Below, one piece after another: positions 35,926 to 49,200 of a stretch of DNA of 64,000 bases. Source of the DNA: Trachythela sp. YZ-2020 (taxonomy: Eukaryota > Cnidaria > Anthozoa > Malacalcyonacea > Clavulariidae). Under the pieces are notes generated by a model. The model saw only the letters and a list, made by a program, of their open reading frames with translations, was not told the DNA's origin and searched no databases. The translations under genes were made by a program, and so were the position numbers. Position 1 is the stretch's first letter. Every line of letters starts with the position of its first letter. The stretch lies in NCBI GenBank assembly GCA_016169945.1, contig JADLSH010000143.1, positions 62,001-126,000 of the forward strand. Direction: 5' to 3'.

Positions 35926-37221
35926 GGAGACCATGAAGAGGAGCTGTCAACACATTGTCAGAATGTTCATCCCAGTCATTGGCAAGATGCTGGATCATGC
36001 CTAGCGGTGGATCCTACCAGCAACGTAACAAACATTCTTAAAGCATTCACGCCCAAGCATAGTTTTTCATTAAGACAATGCATTTGGTATAACAAGACCA
36101 TTGTAGCTCCTGATTGTATGGATTATTAAAGACAAGGAGTGTATATAGCAATTTGCAATATTTTCCTGGCAAATGATGGTATATGAATCTATACGTACTT
36201 ATCACACAATGCATACATATCATCATTATGTACCATATTGCAAGTGTTGTTCAACCCATAATTTGCGCTATGGCTTGATATGGGCGTAACATGAAGTGCA
36301 GAGGTAGAGACATGCTCGCCCACCAAGAAGCCCTGGAGACGAGGCTTACATGGAGTAGATGTTAGATGGTATTATTATGTAGAAGAGATTAATTTGTCTG
36401 CTCCTATAAATGTCAATTATAGTCCTGTTGTAAAGTTGAGCACCATCCTAAACTGTAACCCATAACTGTAAACTATTACCCTAATGAAATGTGAAGTCAT
36501 AGATCACAAAGATGGCTGAATATTGGACGACAGTTTCAGCTGTTAATTTTTTTTAGTTTAAAATAGTCCAAATATTGGTGCATCTTGTTGTCTATGGTCT
36601 TCACATTTCCAAACAAGTAAATAGCTGTACAATATTTTGTAAATTGATAATTGCTTCAAAGTCTTCATATCGATTAATCGACCTTTAATTTGTGGAAGAT
36701 GAATTTTCCCTCTGGATGACCGTGTTATGCGGTTTTCTATAACATGTCTTTCTATGTATGAAGTATGATGGGCATATTATACATCCATATGGAAAATTCA
36801 TCCAAAGCCACTGGTTGAAATGTAAGCTCTATTGTAAAAGGAAAATCTATAATCTGTAAATGAACATTAAATGTAGTTTCTGGGCCATAGATTGTCCCAG
36901 CTACTCTTAATTACTTACAATTTGTATTATTGAGTATTAAAGTTACAATCAATAAAACATAATACTTTTAACCGAACCTTCAACACTAGTTGCCTGTTTT
37001 ACCAACCAGGTCCTTTGTCAATTTCATCCAACGTGGCGTTCGTGATGTATCGTGGCAATCGTGCACACCAAGAATACTGTCCACTGTCCAGTGGGGGTGA
37101 TTGTGGGGGTGTGGTTTGCCCCTTGTGTCATTGGAGATTTAAACCGCGAAATTTGTCGTAGATTTGCCGAAATGCTGGTTAATTTTTTCTCACACGTCAC
37201 AATTAGCGATGACAACACAAT
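35926..37221. other. EGLN 3' UTR and RAB3GAP1 upstream region
   Basis: Long AT-rich stretch with AATAAA at 36951-36956, the likely EGLN polyadenylation signal. The last 250 bp probably contain the RAB3GAP1 promoter and 5' UTR. No further gene seen. Confidence 0.5.
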
Positions 37222-40200
37222 ATGGCGGACGCAGACGAAGAAGAAAATGTGAGAAAATGAATGAATTTAGTTTTGTTTTCTGCAATATCTTTAGAGCAAT
37301 TTCATCTTGTATACCTGTATTCTACATTTCAGGAATCAACTGTATTTGAAATTACTGATTTTACGACAGCGTCGGAGTGGGAAAGGTAGAGTTCGTGTTT
37401 GGAATGGTTGTTTATAAATGAGCCAGTCTAGTACACTATTAAACATCAATACTAGCCGCATTAGAAGTAGTTATAAATTACTAATAACCATGTCTTTGGT
37501 GTGACTAGTGCAAACATACACTTACTAGTAATTTCCCCAGCTGTCTGTGTGCCAAAGGTTCTGCTCGTATCCTTTGAGTAGAGAGAACGAAATGGTTCCA
37601 CTGCTGCCACAAATGACAAAACTACCAAGCATATTTTATACGCAGTGGTTATTCGTCCGACAACGGATCCCAATTTCTGAACGCTATTTCTCTGACACAA
37701 GTATTTTTCTCATCTTAAGATGTGCTAAAATGTTACCATGTAAAATTTCAATAGTTTTCAAGCATTCCCTCGGTAGCCAAGTGGTACCGGTGCCTGCCTT
37801 GTAAGCACTCGCACACTGATCTAAAATGCCTGATCGAAAGTTAGGATGCGGGCGGGTTAGGGTGGGGGTTGGGTGTGGACAAGGGCCAGGTTACTTTATT
37901 GTTGAAAACAGGATGAATGTTGTATGTATGAATGCGTAATGTTATGTCGGACAAATAGCGGTTACCCATTGGGATCCGGTGTCGGACGAATATCCATGGT
38001 GTATTTTATATAGGTAGATAAAAAAACAATGTTAAGTGTACACAATTATCATTGTCAGGTTTGTTTCACAAATTGAGGAAATTCTCCACAAATGGAAACT
38101 TGACAACAGCAACAAGAAACCTTCTTTTCTTCAGGTAGTTATAACTTGCAGTGGTGGTGAACATGAGATATTTTGTTGACTCTTTTTAAAACTTTGTTGA
38201 CATGAGACCAGATGACGACTAGTAAGGTTTCATGCAACCCATGTGATATTGAGGGTTGAAATTGTGCAAATTTGAGGACCAGTATGGTTTCAAATACTGG
38301 TACTGGATGAACAGAGCCTGAAATGGTTTAACCCATTAACTGGCAGTACCCTACCACTGACAAGTAAAATCCCTGGTCTTAGGCAGAATAAAATACTAAA
38401 GTAGGGTGCATCTGGGCGCATTGCAAGTTAATGGGTTAACAAGAGACACTGGCAGATAGTTTTGTTAACCCATTAATTGGTAGTACCCTATCACTGACAA
38501 GTAAAATTGTCTGCCAGAATTAGTTAGACAGAATCAAACACCAAACTAGGGCACATCTGGGCTGATTGCTAGCAAATGGGTTAAATATTGTTAAGACTAG
38601 CTCTACAAATTATGTTGTTAGCGTGTCCGCAACTTTTCATCGTCATCAAATAAAGAAGGAAAGTCTGGAAACTTGAAACCAATTCCTAAGAAGATTACTT
38701 CTGAGGTGAGACTATAGTATAGGTAACTTTTACTAAGCACTACCATGCAAGACATATGCAGCAGATGGTCATCAACCATCTGTTATAGCAGTGGAAAAAA
38801 TAATGTTACTTAATAATACTCTTTTTATGTGTAGTAGCCTTGTATTTGCAGGCAATAGAGGGTGTAATTGAGAGATTTTATTAACATTTATGTTAATCTA
38901 TTCTATTCTTATACTAGTCAAGAGACTCAAACTGGACAACCTCATCAGAGACACTTCATTTCTCAGACTTTTGCTTTGATATCACTTATCACAGCACAAC
39001 TGCTAAGAATGAAGCCAGGGAGGAAAATTCTGGTTAGTAAAAACTATTTTACATTATTCTGACATCACTGAGAACTATGAAAAATATGTTGTCTTGACCA
39101 GAATTTGATGATGCATAATTATTTTACAATGTTGCCTAATATATGTTTCTGTTAAGGATTTGAAGATGGTCTTCCTCCTGCTGTGTTGGATATGTTTGAT
39201 ATGGATTATGATTTTCCACCAAGAGTTCACTGCCTTAGTAGATGGTAAGTAGATGGTGATGATTGTTTTACATGGTACAAATCTTCTAATACCATCTACA
39301 GTAGGCAATTACCTTGTGGTTACAATGGTTGCTTCAATCACAGTGATTTAGACAATAAATCACGTAAACGGTTGTTACAATGTTGTGTCAACAAGCTGAC
39401 ATCCTCACGGCTTGTTCCCAACTTGATTACAAGCTGTTACTGCCTCTAACAGACTTTCCACAAGGTTGATAACTTGACAGACTTGTTACAAGTTGTCCCA
39501 TAACATGCAGTCAATAATGTCATGGTAATTAGCATATATGGTTGTTTCATTTTCCTTCTCAAGGTATGGCTTGAAGGAGTTTTTAGTTTTATCACCGTCA
39601 GTAGAGAATGCAGCCATCACGAGTGAATCAAGATGTCATTTACTCCTCAGCTCTGTCTCAATGGCTTTAGCAAATTCCAAGTGGTGAGTTCTTAATACGT
39701 GATTTCAAGCGTGACGTGATTTGAAGCGTGACGTGATTTCAAGCGTGACGTGATTTCAAGCGTGACGTGATTTCAAGCGTGACGTGATTTCAAGCGTGAC
39801 GTGATTTCAAGCGTGACGTGATTTCAAGCGTGACGTGATTTCAAGCGTGACGTGATTTGAAGCGTGACGTGATTTCAAGCGTGACGTGATTTCAAGCGTG
39901 ACGTGATTTCAAGCGTGACGTGATTTCAAGCGTGACGTGATTTCAAGCGTGACGTGATTTCAAGCGTGACGTGATTTCAAGCGTGACGTGATTTCAAGCG
40001 TGACGTGATTTCAAGCGTGACGTGATTTCAAGCGTGACGTGATTTCAAGCGTAACGTGATTTCAAGCGTAACGTTATTTCAAGCGTGACGTGATTTCAAG
40101 CGTGACGTGATTTCAAGTGTCACGTCCGTGCTTGTCAAAACGTGCCTTGCTTAAACTCTTCATTTTCTTTATAGTTATGTTCCTTTGCTGGTTCAATTAC

Positions 40201-43200
40201 ATCACAAATGGAGACGACTGTATCGTGGGCTCTGCTTAGGCAGCGGGTTTCGTACCCTATTTGAAATGGCACATTTACGTCACACTCCAAAGCAATTCAA
40301 TCATCTCAAAGGCTTGCTCGATGTCTTTAAAGATAAATTGGTATGTCTGGATGGCTAAATACTTTCGTGAAGTGTGAAAATGTTTCAAATGAATTTTGAC
40401 ACATCATAAAACAACGAAAAATTCCTTGTCGCGAGCGAGATTCGAATGTTTTCATGTTATGTAATACAGTTAATATCGTGTTTTTCTAGTCGCTTCGTGG
40501 GGCGAGCTGTCCACCAGTTACAATAACTGTAAGGTTCACATATTTCGTGAACGAGTGGAGTGATACAGATTGGCCCCAGGCCCCACCTGATGTGGACTCG
40601 TGTTTGGGAGATGAAGTAGGATTGTCAGATATGGCTACACTTCCATTTGGTACGGGACAAGATGCCGTCAGGTGATCTTAAACATACATATGGTTTACTA
40701 AAGACAAAAAGATCCTACATATTGCACACCCTGAGTGTTAGTATATTGATGTCCAGGTTTAATAAGTCTTCTCGCTTAAAAAACCAGTTAACATTGTGTA
40801 TTCGAGCGAGATGCGTAATATATTTAGAATATTATATAATTATCTTTTTTTCGTTCTTGCAGTGCCAGAATTAGTAAGGAAAAATTAGGGCCATTTATAC
40901 GGGAGAAAATAAGTCGAGACTTGTATAAGACGCGAACACACTCATATAAATGGTCAAATTCTAGTAGGTCGCGACTTAAATAAGAACAGGGGTTCAGGCT
41001 GTTCCACAATAAGTCGCGACCTATTAGAATTTGACCATTTATACGAGTGTGTTCGCGTCTTATATAAGACGCGTCTTATGTAAGTCGCGACTTATTTTCT
41101 CTCGTATCATTTTATTTATTTCCAGCGAGCTGCATTTATCAGTGACTTGGCCATGTTTATCTGAAGATGTGATAGTAGACAACGGAATTTATTCGTAAGT
41201 AGTCCCCGCCATTGTGCGCAGCTATAGGAGATATTCTCTAATAGTCACAAAAACAACTGTACCAGATTGAGTGTGAGTTATTGCTTTGACGCATACAATG
41301 TATTGCGATTTTCAGTGATTTAGATCCTCTTCAAGCACCACAGTGGCATGTGAGAGCGAGAATGAATGACGATCCAAATTGTCTTTTAGGTACGTTTATT
41401 CATTTGTGTGTTTCTGTTTGTGTACGTTTAATTTAAAGATAAATTTCCCTTTTAATACGCTCGAGCTTGGCGCGCCAGTGATGTTGTTGAAATGTTTGAA
41501 TGTTCAGACAAAAAGGTGTGGCGCTACTCGACACAGATTACAGCCAGGCTCATGTATAAGGTTTTGCACAATATGGCACCGATTAAACTAAATGAGATTT
41601 TTAATATGTCAAATACAGTCCACCATCATAATTTACGAGGATCAGATTCTACTCTCTTCCTTCCGCGTCCGAAAAACTGAATATCTTAAAAAAAGTGTTA
41701 GTTTTAGAGGACCAAAAATATGGAATTCATTGTCTGAACAAGCTAGAAATAGCGAATCTTTGTCCATATTTAATAGCAACATCTCTAATGCCAATGCCAG
41801 CCTGATTAATCAATAATTGATAACTATACTTATAAGTAATATAATTGATTTTGTATATAGTTTGTGTGTACTTTTCTTATTCATTTGTAAATGTTTGTAG
41901 TTTTAAATCACGTCCCACTTGGAAATCAACGATTCAGTTGAAGTGGCTAACGTGTTGAAATAAAGTTTTACCTACCTACCTACCTACCTACATGTTGGTA
42001 AGGTGAAACAACTGACAAACTAACCAAAAGCGAACTTCTCAATGATTATGTTTTGTAGGTGAATATGTTGATCGTTATTTGAATCTTTGTCATCGAAAAG
42101 AAGCCACGTCAACATTGTTGAAACATGATGATTTTTATGACGACAATGAGGGTGCGTGTCCTTTTATTCACAGTTGAAGTTTCTGATATTGGGCTTTAAC
42201 CTATACCTACCTACAGTATATACCTAATTACAGTACCTCTCTACCACTTACCTAACCTATATATTCAACATTAGTATTAGTATAATTCTCCGGCAACCAT
42301 TTAACCTGACAACAGGCTCCTAACCATGTTGTTTTTCAGATACAACTATAGACTTTGCTCATGCATTTCAAAAACTGACCAAACCTGTTCTGTCCTCTAA
42401 CATACGATCTGCTGTTACCAAAGCAACCTCGAAGATTACTGGCTCTAGCAGTGATGAGTCTCCCATACCTGCGGAACTTCTTAATGCTATATTGAAGGTA
42501 ATTCCTATAATGAGCTATGTTGCGATCACCCCTGATGACGACAACAGACCGGCATAATAATCAAATATATTAATAAGAATATATCATACACAAGGAGTTT
42601 ATTATAGTGATTTGTGTTGATAGCCGAAAAGTGTGTTGAAAAACAAGGCGCTAGCCGAGTTTGAGGTGTTTTTAAATCACTATAATAAACGACTTCGAGT
42701 GTATGATATAGCTTCTCAAACAAACCAGTATTTAAAGAGAAATTCAACGCGAAAGTTGAGTTAATTTATGGACGTTTATTACCGTGATATCAAGACAACG
42801 ATACGGTGGTGATTTCCTTTGTGTTTTGCTCATGAATTATTAATGAGTTTGAGAAGAATATATCGTAATCAAGGTTTTATCTTGCCAGCACTTGTTTCCA
42901 GATGCCGAGATAGACCCAAACGACATTGATGTGAAACAAGAAGAATTATTAAAATCAAATATTTATGCAACAAAGAATATTCCTAACGTGAGTTGTTCAC
43001 CGTTGTCTCGTGTGCACGCAAGCAAATTCGTGTTGTATCCGCTCTCCAATTGTTAACCATTTTGGGGGGTTCTCTTTCAGGACAAATTTCGTGGATTGAA
43101 AAGCGCTCCAAAAGAAAGTTTAACTTATGCCTTGGCAATATGTCTTTGTATTGTTAATCACAGCTATGGAGGTAAGTCGATTTGATCTGGTTTGGAGGAG

Positions 43201-46200
43201 GGTTGTGACTGGAAGCTGGTCATGGAGCCCGGCTTCCATAGGTTATATTAAAATATTTAATCATATTTATATGAGGTTATATTATTATACAGTATCTTAT
43301 TTTAGGACTGCGCGCGGTGGCACATCTTTGGCAGGAATTTGTGTTAGAAATGAGGTATCGTTGGGACCGTGGAATTTTAATATCAAGGTAAGTACATTTC
43401 ATTCGGACTTAAATAGCGAAGATTGTTTTAGTCCCCCGTTTAACTCCAATAACTTTATGTTTCACAGACTTGAAGTAGAGGCGCCGAATCTTGATTGCTG
43501 TTTAATTCATCAGAAATTACAGGTATAATATCATTTCGAAACTTTTAGTGTATGATAATTCTGACACTGCAAAGTACAATGAAAAATTCCTCACTTGCGT
43601 CTTCGGGATTCCGTTCCGAAAGCTATTGAGACTAGGGGAATAAGATTCAAGTTTTATCCACTTAAGTGTGCGAAATATCTTCGTGATAAATTTACTCTAC
43701 GCTTAATAGTCTGGAATCCTTGAAATTGTGAGTTCAATTCCTGCTCGCGACAATGATTCTTCCGTTCTCTTCATTGTTAGAACGATGGCCTCAGTGTCTA
43801 TTATTCCGATTACCGAGGCCTCTCGTCTCCGGTTATTTCCCCCTCACTAAAAACTAACCTTAGTCCTTAGGTGTCGAGCACTTCTATCATGAATTTGGTA
43901 ATCACACTCTGTGTAAACTGAGCTTCAACTTCTTTTCTTAGATGTTAAACTGCTGTATAGCTCGAAAGTGTTTATCAAAGCGAAGTCAGACTAGCATTAA
44001 TCAAGAAATATCCGAGAAACATTTACAACCCAACAATCCAGAGCGACCAGCAAGTGCAAGATCTAGGAATTCCTGTCCTGGTGATGACAGCAGTGAGGAT
44101 GAATTTTTCGAAGCATTAGAAGATCAAGACGATTCTGATGATTCCGGTGGGGATGTAGATGGACCTTTAGAGACAATACAGAGTAATAGTAGACGAGAGG
44201 GGGCATTAAAACGATGTAGGGATCTTAGACTGTTGGTATCTGGGGAACCTTTGTATATACCAGTAACACAGGTAGGCGAATTTGTGTGTATTTATTGATA
44301 ATTTAATATTTCATTAAAATGTCTGAATGGTATTTAGAAGCGCAACTATAAGACGAAAACTTGAACATGTTTCCTTGACAAGTCCTCGTAACAGCTTGGG
44401 AAAACCAGGAAAGATTTGTCAGTAATATTTGCCTGCAGAGTAAATTACTTCTGAGTAAATTGCTCTTACAACACCACTACAGTGTCTACTCCTTTGTCCA
44501 TTCCTTTACGTTCGACAAAACGTCAAATCGGCCAGACAAATCGCAATGTGAAAATGTAGCATTGAATATTTTGCAGGAACCCGCTCCAATGACAGAAGAC
44601 ATGTTACAAGCACATGCTGATATTCTTACGCAACTTGGCACGACCGAGGAAGGTGCCAGAATCCGAGCTCAAATGCAGAGTGCTTCTTTACTTTCCGACA
44701 TGGAGGCGTTCAAGGTAATAATAGTTATAGGATAGTAGGGAGTATTGGCCCGATGTACATACTAAAGACGACATGGAGGCGTTCAAGGTAATAATAGTTA
44801 TAGGATAGTAGGGAGATATTGGCCCGATCTACATACTAAAGACGACATGGAGGCGTTCAAGGTAATAATAGTTATAGGATAGTAGGGAGATATTGGCCCG
44901 ATGTACATACTAAAGACGACATGGAGGCGTTCAAGGTAATAATAGTTATAGGATAGTAGGGAGTATTGGCCCGATGTACATACTAAAGACGACGAACTTG
45001 GCCAAAGAAGATGTAGCTCGTCTGATAATTCGTTCTGTGTATAAACGCGACAAACAAGTTTAGGCGTCAAGACGAACAAATATCTGCGTTGTACGTCTAC
45101 TCAGACGAGTATACGTGCGTAGTTTCTCTTGACGAATAATAGGGAGCTTTATCAATGACTACGAGTACGACTACGAGTACGAGATTCGTCATTTTCGCGC
45201 CAAACGCCGTGTTGTTTGTATACGTCATCTCGCAAAAGTCGTAGTCGTTGGGCTTTTGACTACGAGATTTTTGATAAATCTCGTACTCAAAAGCCCGACG
45301 ACTACGACTTTTGCGAGATGGCGTATGCAAACAACACGCGAAAATGACGAATCTCGTACTCGTAGTCACTGCTAAAGCTCCCTAATACATCCATGACTCC
45401 ATGGCATGAGTATAAACACTCTGTGATAGCAATGATAAATATTGTTTCAAAACTTGTTCAATTTTCCTTGTTAAAATGTACAATTCTAATATTTTTTCCA
45501 TATTGGTGCTTTCCTAGGCCGCCAACCCAGGTTGTTTATTGGAAGATTTCGTCCGTTGGTATTCACCAAATGACTGGCTACAAGGCGAGGAAACTGAGGA
45601 CGAGATTGAATATAGAAGAAAATTGGAAAGCGAACAAATGCAGAAAGGTACTGACGTTACTTGTGCTTGCATTGTTTCCAAATCTTGATATGATCAAGCT
45701 GTGTGGGTAGCTCCTGTGAGCTTACGCATTGTAACAGATTGTGACACCATATCGCCACCACATACCATACCATACCATACCATACCATACCATACCATAC
45801 CATACCATACCATACCATACCATACCATACCATACCACATATCATACCATACCATACCATAGCGTTGCTTTCCTATATTACTAGCAAGTTTACATATTTT
45901 AGCATACTGTAGCATAGCTTACGATACAATATTTAGGCATTCCATATCACATTATGTCATACTATACTGTTCATACTAAAGTATATACATGTCTTGCAGA
46001 GGAAGAGCAAACAGATGGAGAAACAGAGGACTGGGGTACAGATGACGAAGAAATTACGGAGGAAGAATTGAATGAAGCTTTCTGTAAAGACGATAAGCAA
46101 AGTGAAAAGTTACGTGACCGGTTACCATGTTCAAAGGTCGGTTAATGCTTTGTGGTACTCTTTTTTGTGAGAAAGTATCATTCTTACATGTCCTCTCTAT

Positions 46201-49200
46201 CATTCTTACGTGTCTTCTCTATCATTCTTACATGTCTTCTCTATCATTCTTACATGTCTTCTCTATCATTCTTACATGTCCTCTCTATCATTCTTACATG
46301 TCCTCTCTATCATTCTTACATGTCCTCTCTATCATTCTTACATGTCCTCTCTATCATTCTTACATGTCCTCTCTATCATTCTTACATGTCCTCTCTATAA
46401 TTCTTACATGTCCTCTCTATCATTCTTACATGTCCTCTCTATCATTCTTACATGTCCTCTCTATCATTCTTACATGTCTTCTCTATCATTCTTACATGTC
46501 TTCTCTATCATTCTTACATGTCCTCTCTATCATTCTTACATGTCCTCTCTATCATTCTTACATGTCCTCTCTATCATTCTTACATGTCCTCTCTATCATT
46601 CTTACATGTCCTCTCTATCATTCTTACATGTCCTCTCTATCATTCTTACATGTCCTCTCTATCATTCTTACATGTCCTCTCTATCACTCTTACATGTCCT
46701 CTCTATCATTCTTACATGTCCTCTCTATCATTCTTACATGTCTTCTCTATCATTCTTACATGTCCTCTCTATCATTCTTACGTGTCTTCTCTATCATTCT
46801 TACATGTCCTCTCTATCATTCTTACATGTCCTCTCTATCATTCTTACATGTCCTCTCTATCATTCTTACATGTCCTCTCTATCATTCTTACATGTCCTCT
46901 CTATCATTCTTACATGTCCTCTCTATCACTCTTACATGTCTTCTCTATCATTCTTACATATCTTCTCTATCATTCTTACATGTCCTCTCTATCATTCTTA
47001 CATGTCCTCTCTATCATTCTTACGTGTCTCCTCTATCATTCTTACATATCTTCTCTATCATTCTTACATGTCCTCTCTATCATTCTTACATGTCCTCTCT
47101 ATCATTCTTACATGTCCTCTCTATCATTCTTACATGTCCTCTCTATCATTCTTACATGTCCTCTCTATCATTCTTACATGTCTTCTCTATCATTCTTACA
47201 TGTCCTCTCTATCATTCTTACATGTCTTCTCTATCATTCTTACATGTCCTCTCTATCATTCTTACATGTCCTCTCTATCATTCTTACATGTCCTCTCTAT
47301 CATTCTTACATGTCCTCTCTATCATTCTTACATGTCCTCTCTAGTTCGTTTCTACCCGATGTGGGTCTTATTTGGGGGTTTTATGAACATATTGACTTGA
47401 ATGACGTAAAGTTGAATAGAGTTCAATAGATTTGCCTAGGTGTGTCTGGTGACAAGTTTGATATCAGGTTCACTTGTGTTCAGGATTGGTGTGAAGAGGG
47501 AAGACTAAGTCTGCGCATGCGTGTACCAGGCAACATGTGGGAAGAAAATTGGCACAATGCCAGAGCACGTCCTGTACGTCGCCAGAAACGATTGTTTGAT
47601 GAAACAAAAGAGGCTGAAAAGGTATTGTCAGGTTTTCTGACTTGTTTGTCTGTCGCCCCCCCTACCCTCCTCCCCTCCCTCCTCTACCCTCCTCCTCCCC
47701 TCCCTCCTCCCGTCCTACCCTACCCTCCTCTTTGCTAAGACAGGGCACTGTAAAACACGCGTCCTGATCAAGTGGCGCACCATGTAAATCCATCGCTGGA
47801 ATTCAGAAATGAATAATACTGTATCATATTTGGCTACTTTAACTATAGCCTATACTTGGAGGCTTCTTATGTAAGTTTATATACTATATAAGAGCCCCGG
47901 TGGTGATACCGAAGTGGAACTTTTGCTTGTTTTGTTGTTTTACTGTCATTATCTGTGACATGTTTTCCTATATTCCAGGTTCTTCATTATCTATCTGGGT
48001 TACGTCCAGCTAAAGTTTCTACTGGACTTCTCTCTAGTGTACTTCAAGCATCTATACAGCGCATAGAAGACGAAGGTCTGTATGAAATACGCGAGTATTA
48101 GACCAGCGACCAGTTTACATTACCCATCTATAACACAGACATCATCAGACAGATTAGAACTGAAAATATCTTGCTTTTTTGTGTTTAGACGGCAGTGACT
48201 CTGTTCGTTCAAGTGCTGTTATTGATCGTGTTATAAAAAGAGCAAGTCGAATATTTGACACGTCAGAGGAACAGCTCACGTTATATAAGGTAAGATAATT
48301 TAGCAACTTTTTGCAAGAACAATTCTATTGGACCCACAGTGCATGGTTAGAACAGATGACCAATAGTATCATTTTTCTGTAGGATTTATTCCAAGAACTT
48401 CGCAGTATTGAATTAAAGATTGCGCGGGCGCAGTCGTTAAAGTTCAAGCTTCGGATATCTGAACGCGATGATTCAAAGTCAGACATCGATACAGAGGCTT
48501 TCATTGCGTCATTATTGGAGAAACCGGAAGTCAACGTTGTCGGAGCAAGTCGTGGACCTATGGGTCATGTGATCAAGAACATGTTCTCCAAACAAGAGGT
48601 AATGCCACTGTAGAGCTACTGTACCTACTGAATTTTATGAGCCATTAGTTTGAAGCAATAATATTTATCTGTAACTCACTACAGTCACTAGCTCAGATAA
48701 CCACGGTATAGTTCAGGTAATGAGGTCTATTTTATGTTTTAGATATTGAGGGCACAAGAACAAGATTATGATAATCATGAAATTGTCAAGGTAGAAATTC
48801 CAGTAAATGAACATCTATTACCCATTTTCCAAACCATTATCTATTGCATCTTCTTTGTGGTTTGATAATGAATTATTGATGGTAGCCGAAGTTTAACCCG
48901 ATAAACGTGCTTGGTTTAATGGGCTAGTAAATTGCCTGGTAAATATTTAATAAAGACTGGTAGATGTTTACTGAATGGCTGGACACTAACCCATATGAAT
49001 CATTTTGAGATTGGTTGATTATACCAATACAATACACCACTCATAATCCATATTTTGTTCTATAGAAACCTGTTACTAACCAATCAAGACCGTTTCCCGC
49101 CCCAGCCGGTCGTGAGTTTATTCTGCGAACAATAGCGAACTATCCAGGCAAGAACTCAAGGCCATGTCCTGAGCGTATGTACTGTGTACTTGCTGGAGAG

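Noticed and set aside
39699..40119. CRISPR or iteron-type array
   Set aside because: Contiguous 17-bp units without spacers inside an intron; a minisatellite.
41379..41816. Possible extra RAB3GAP1 coding sequence
   Set aside because: The residues match a LINE reverse transcriptase end, and the flanking RAB3GAP1 exons join in phase without it.
45657..45915. Trp/Tyr/Gly/Met repeat frames on the minus strand
   Set aside because: Translation of the CATAC microsatellite.
46127..47429. Three long overlapping open frames (325-405 codons) on the plus strand
   Set aside because: All are translations of one 22-bp minisatellite in three phases inside a RAB3GAP1 intron; no independent coding signal.
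47442..47483. Longer RAB3GAP1 exon 22 starting after the TAG at about 47439
   Set aside because: That acceptor puts exon 21 and exon 22 out of phase; the CAG at 47481-47483 keeps frame and matches the family.
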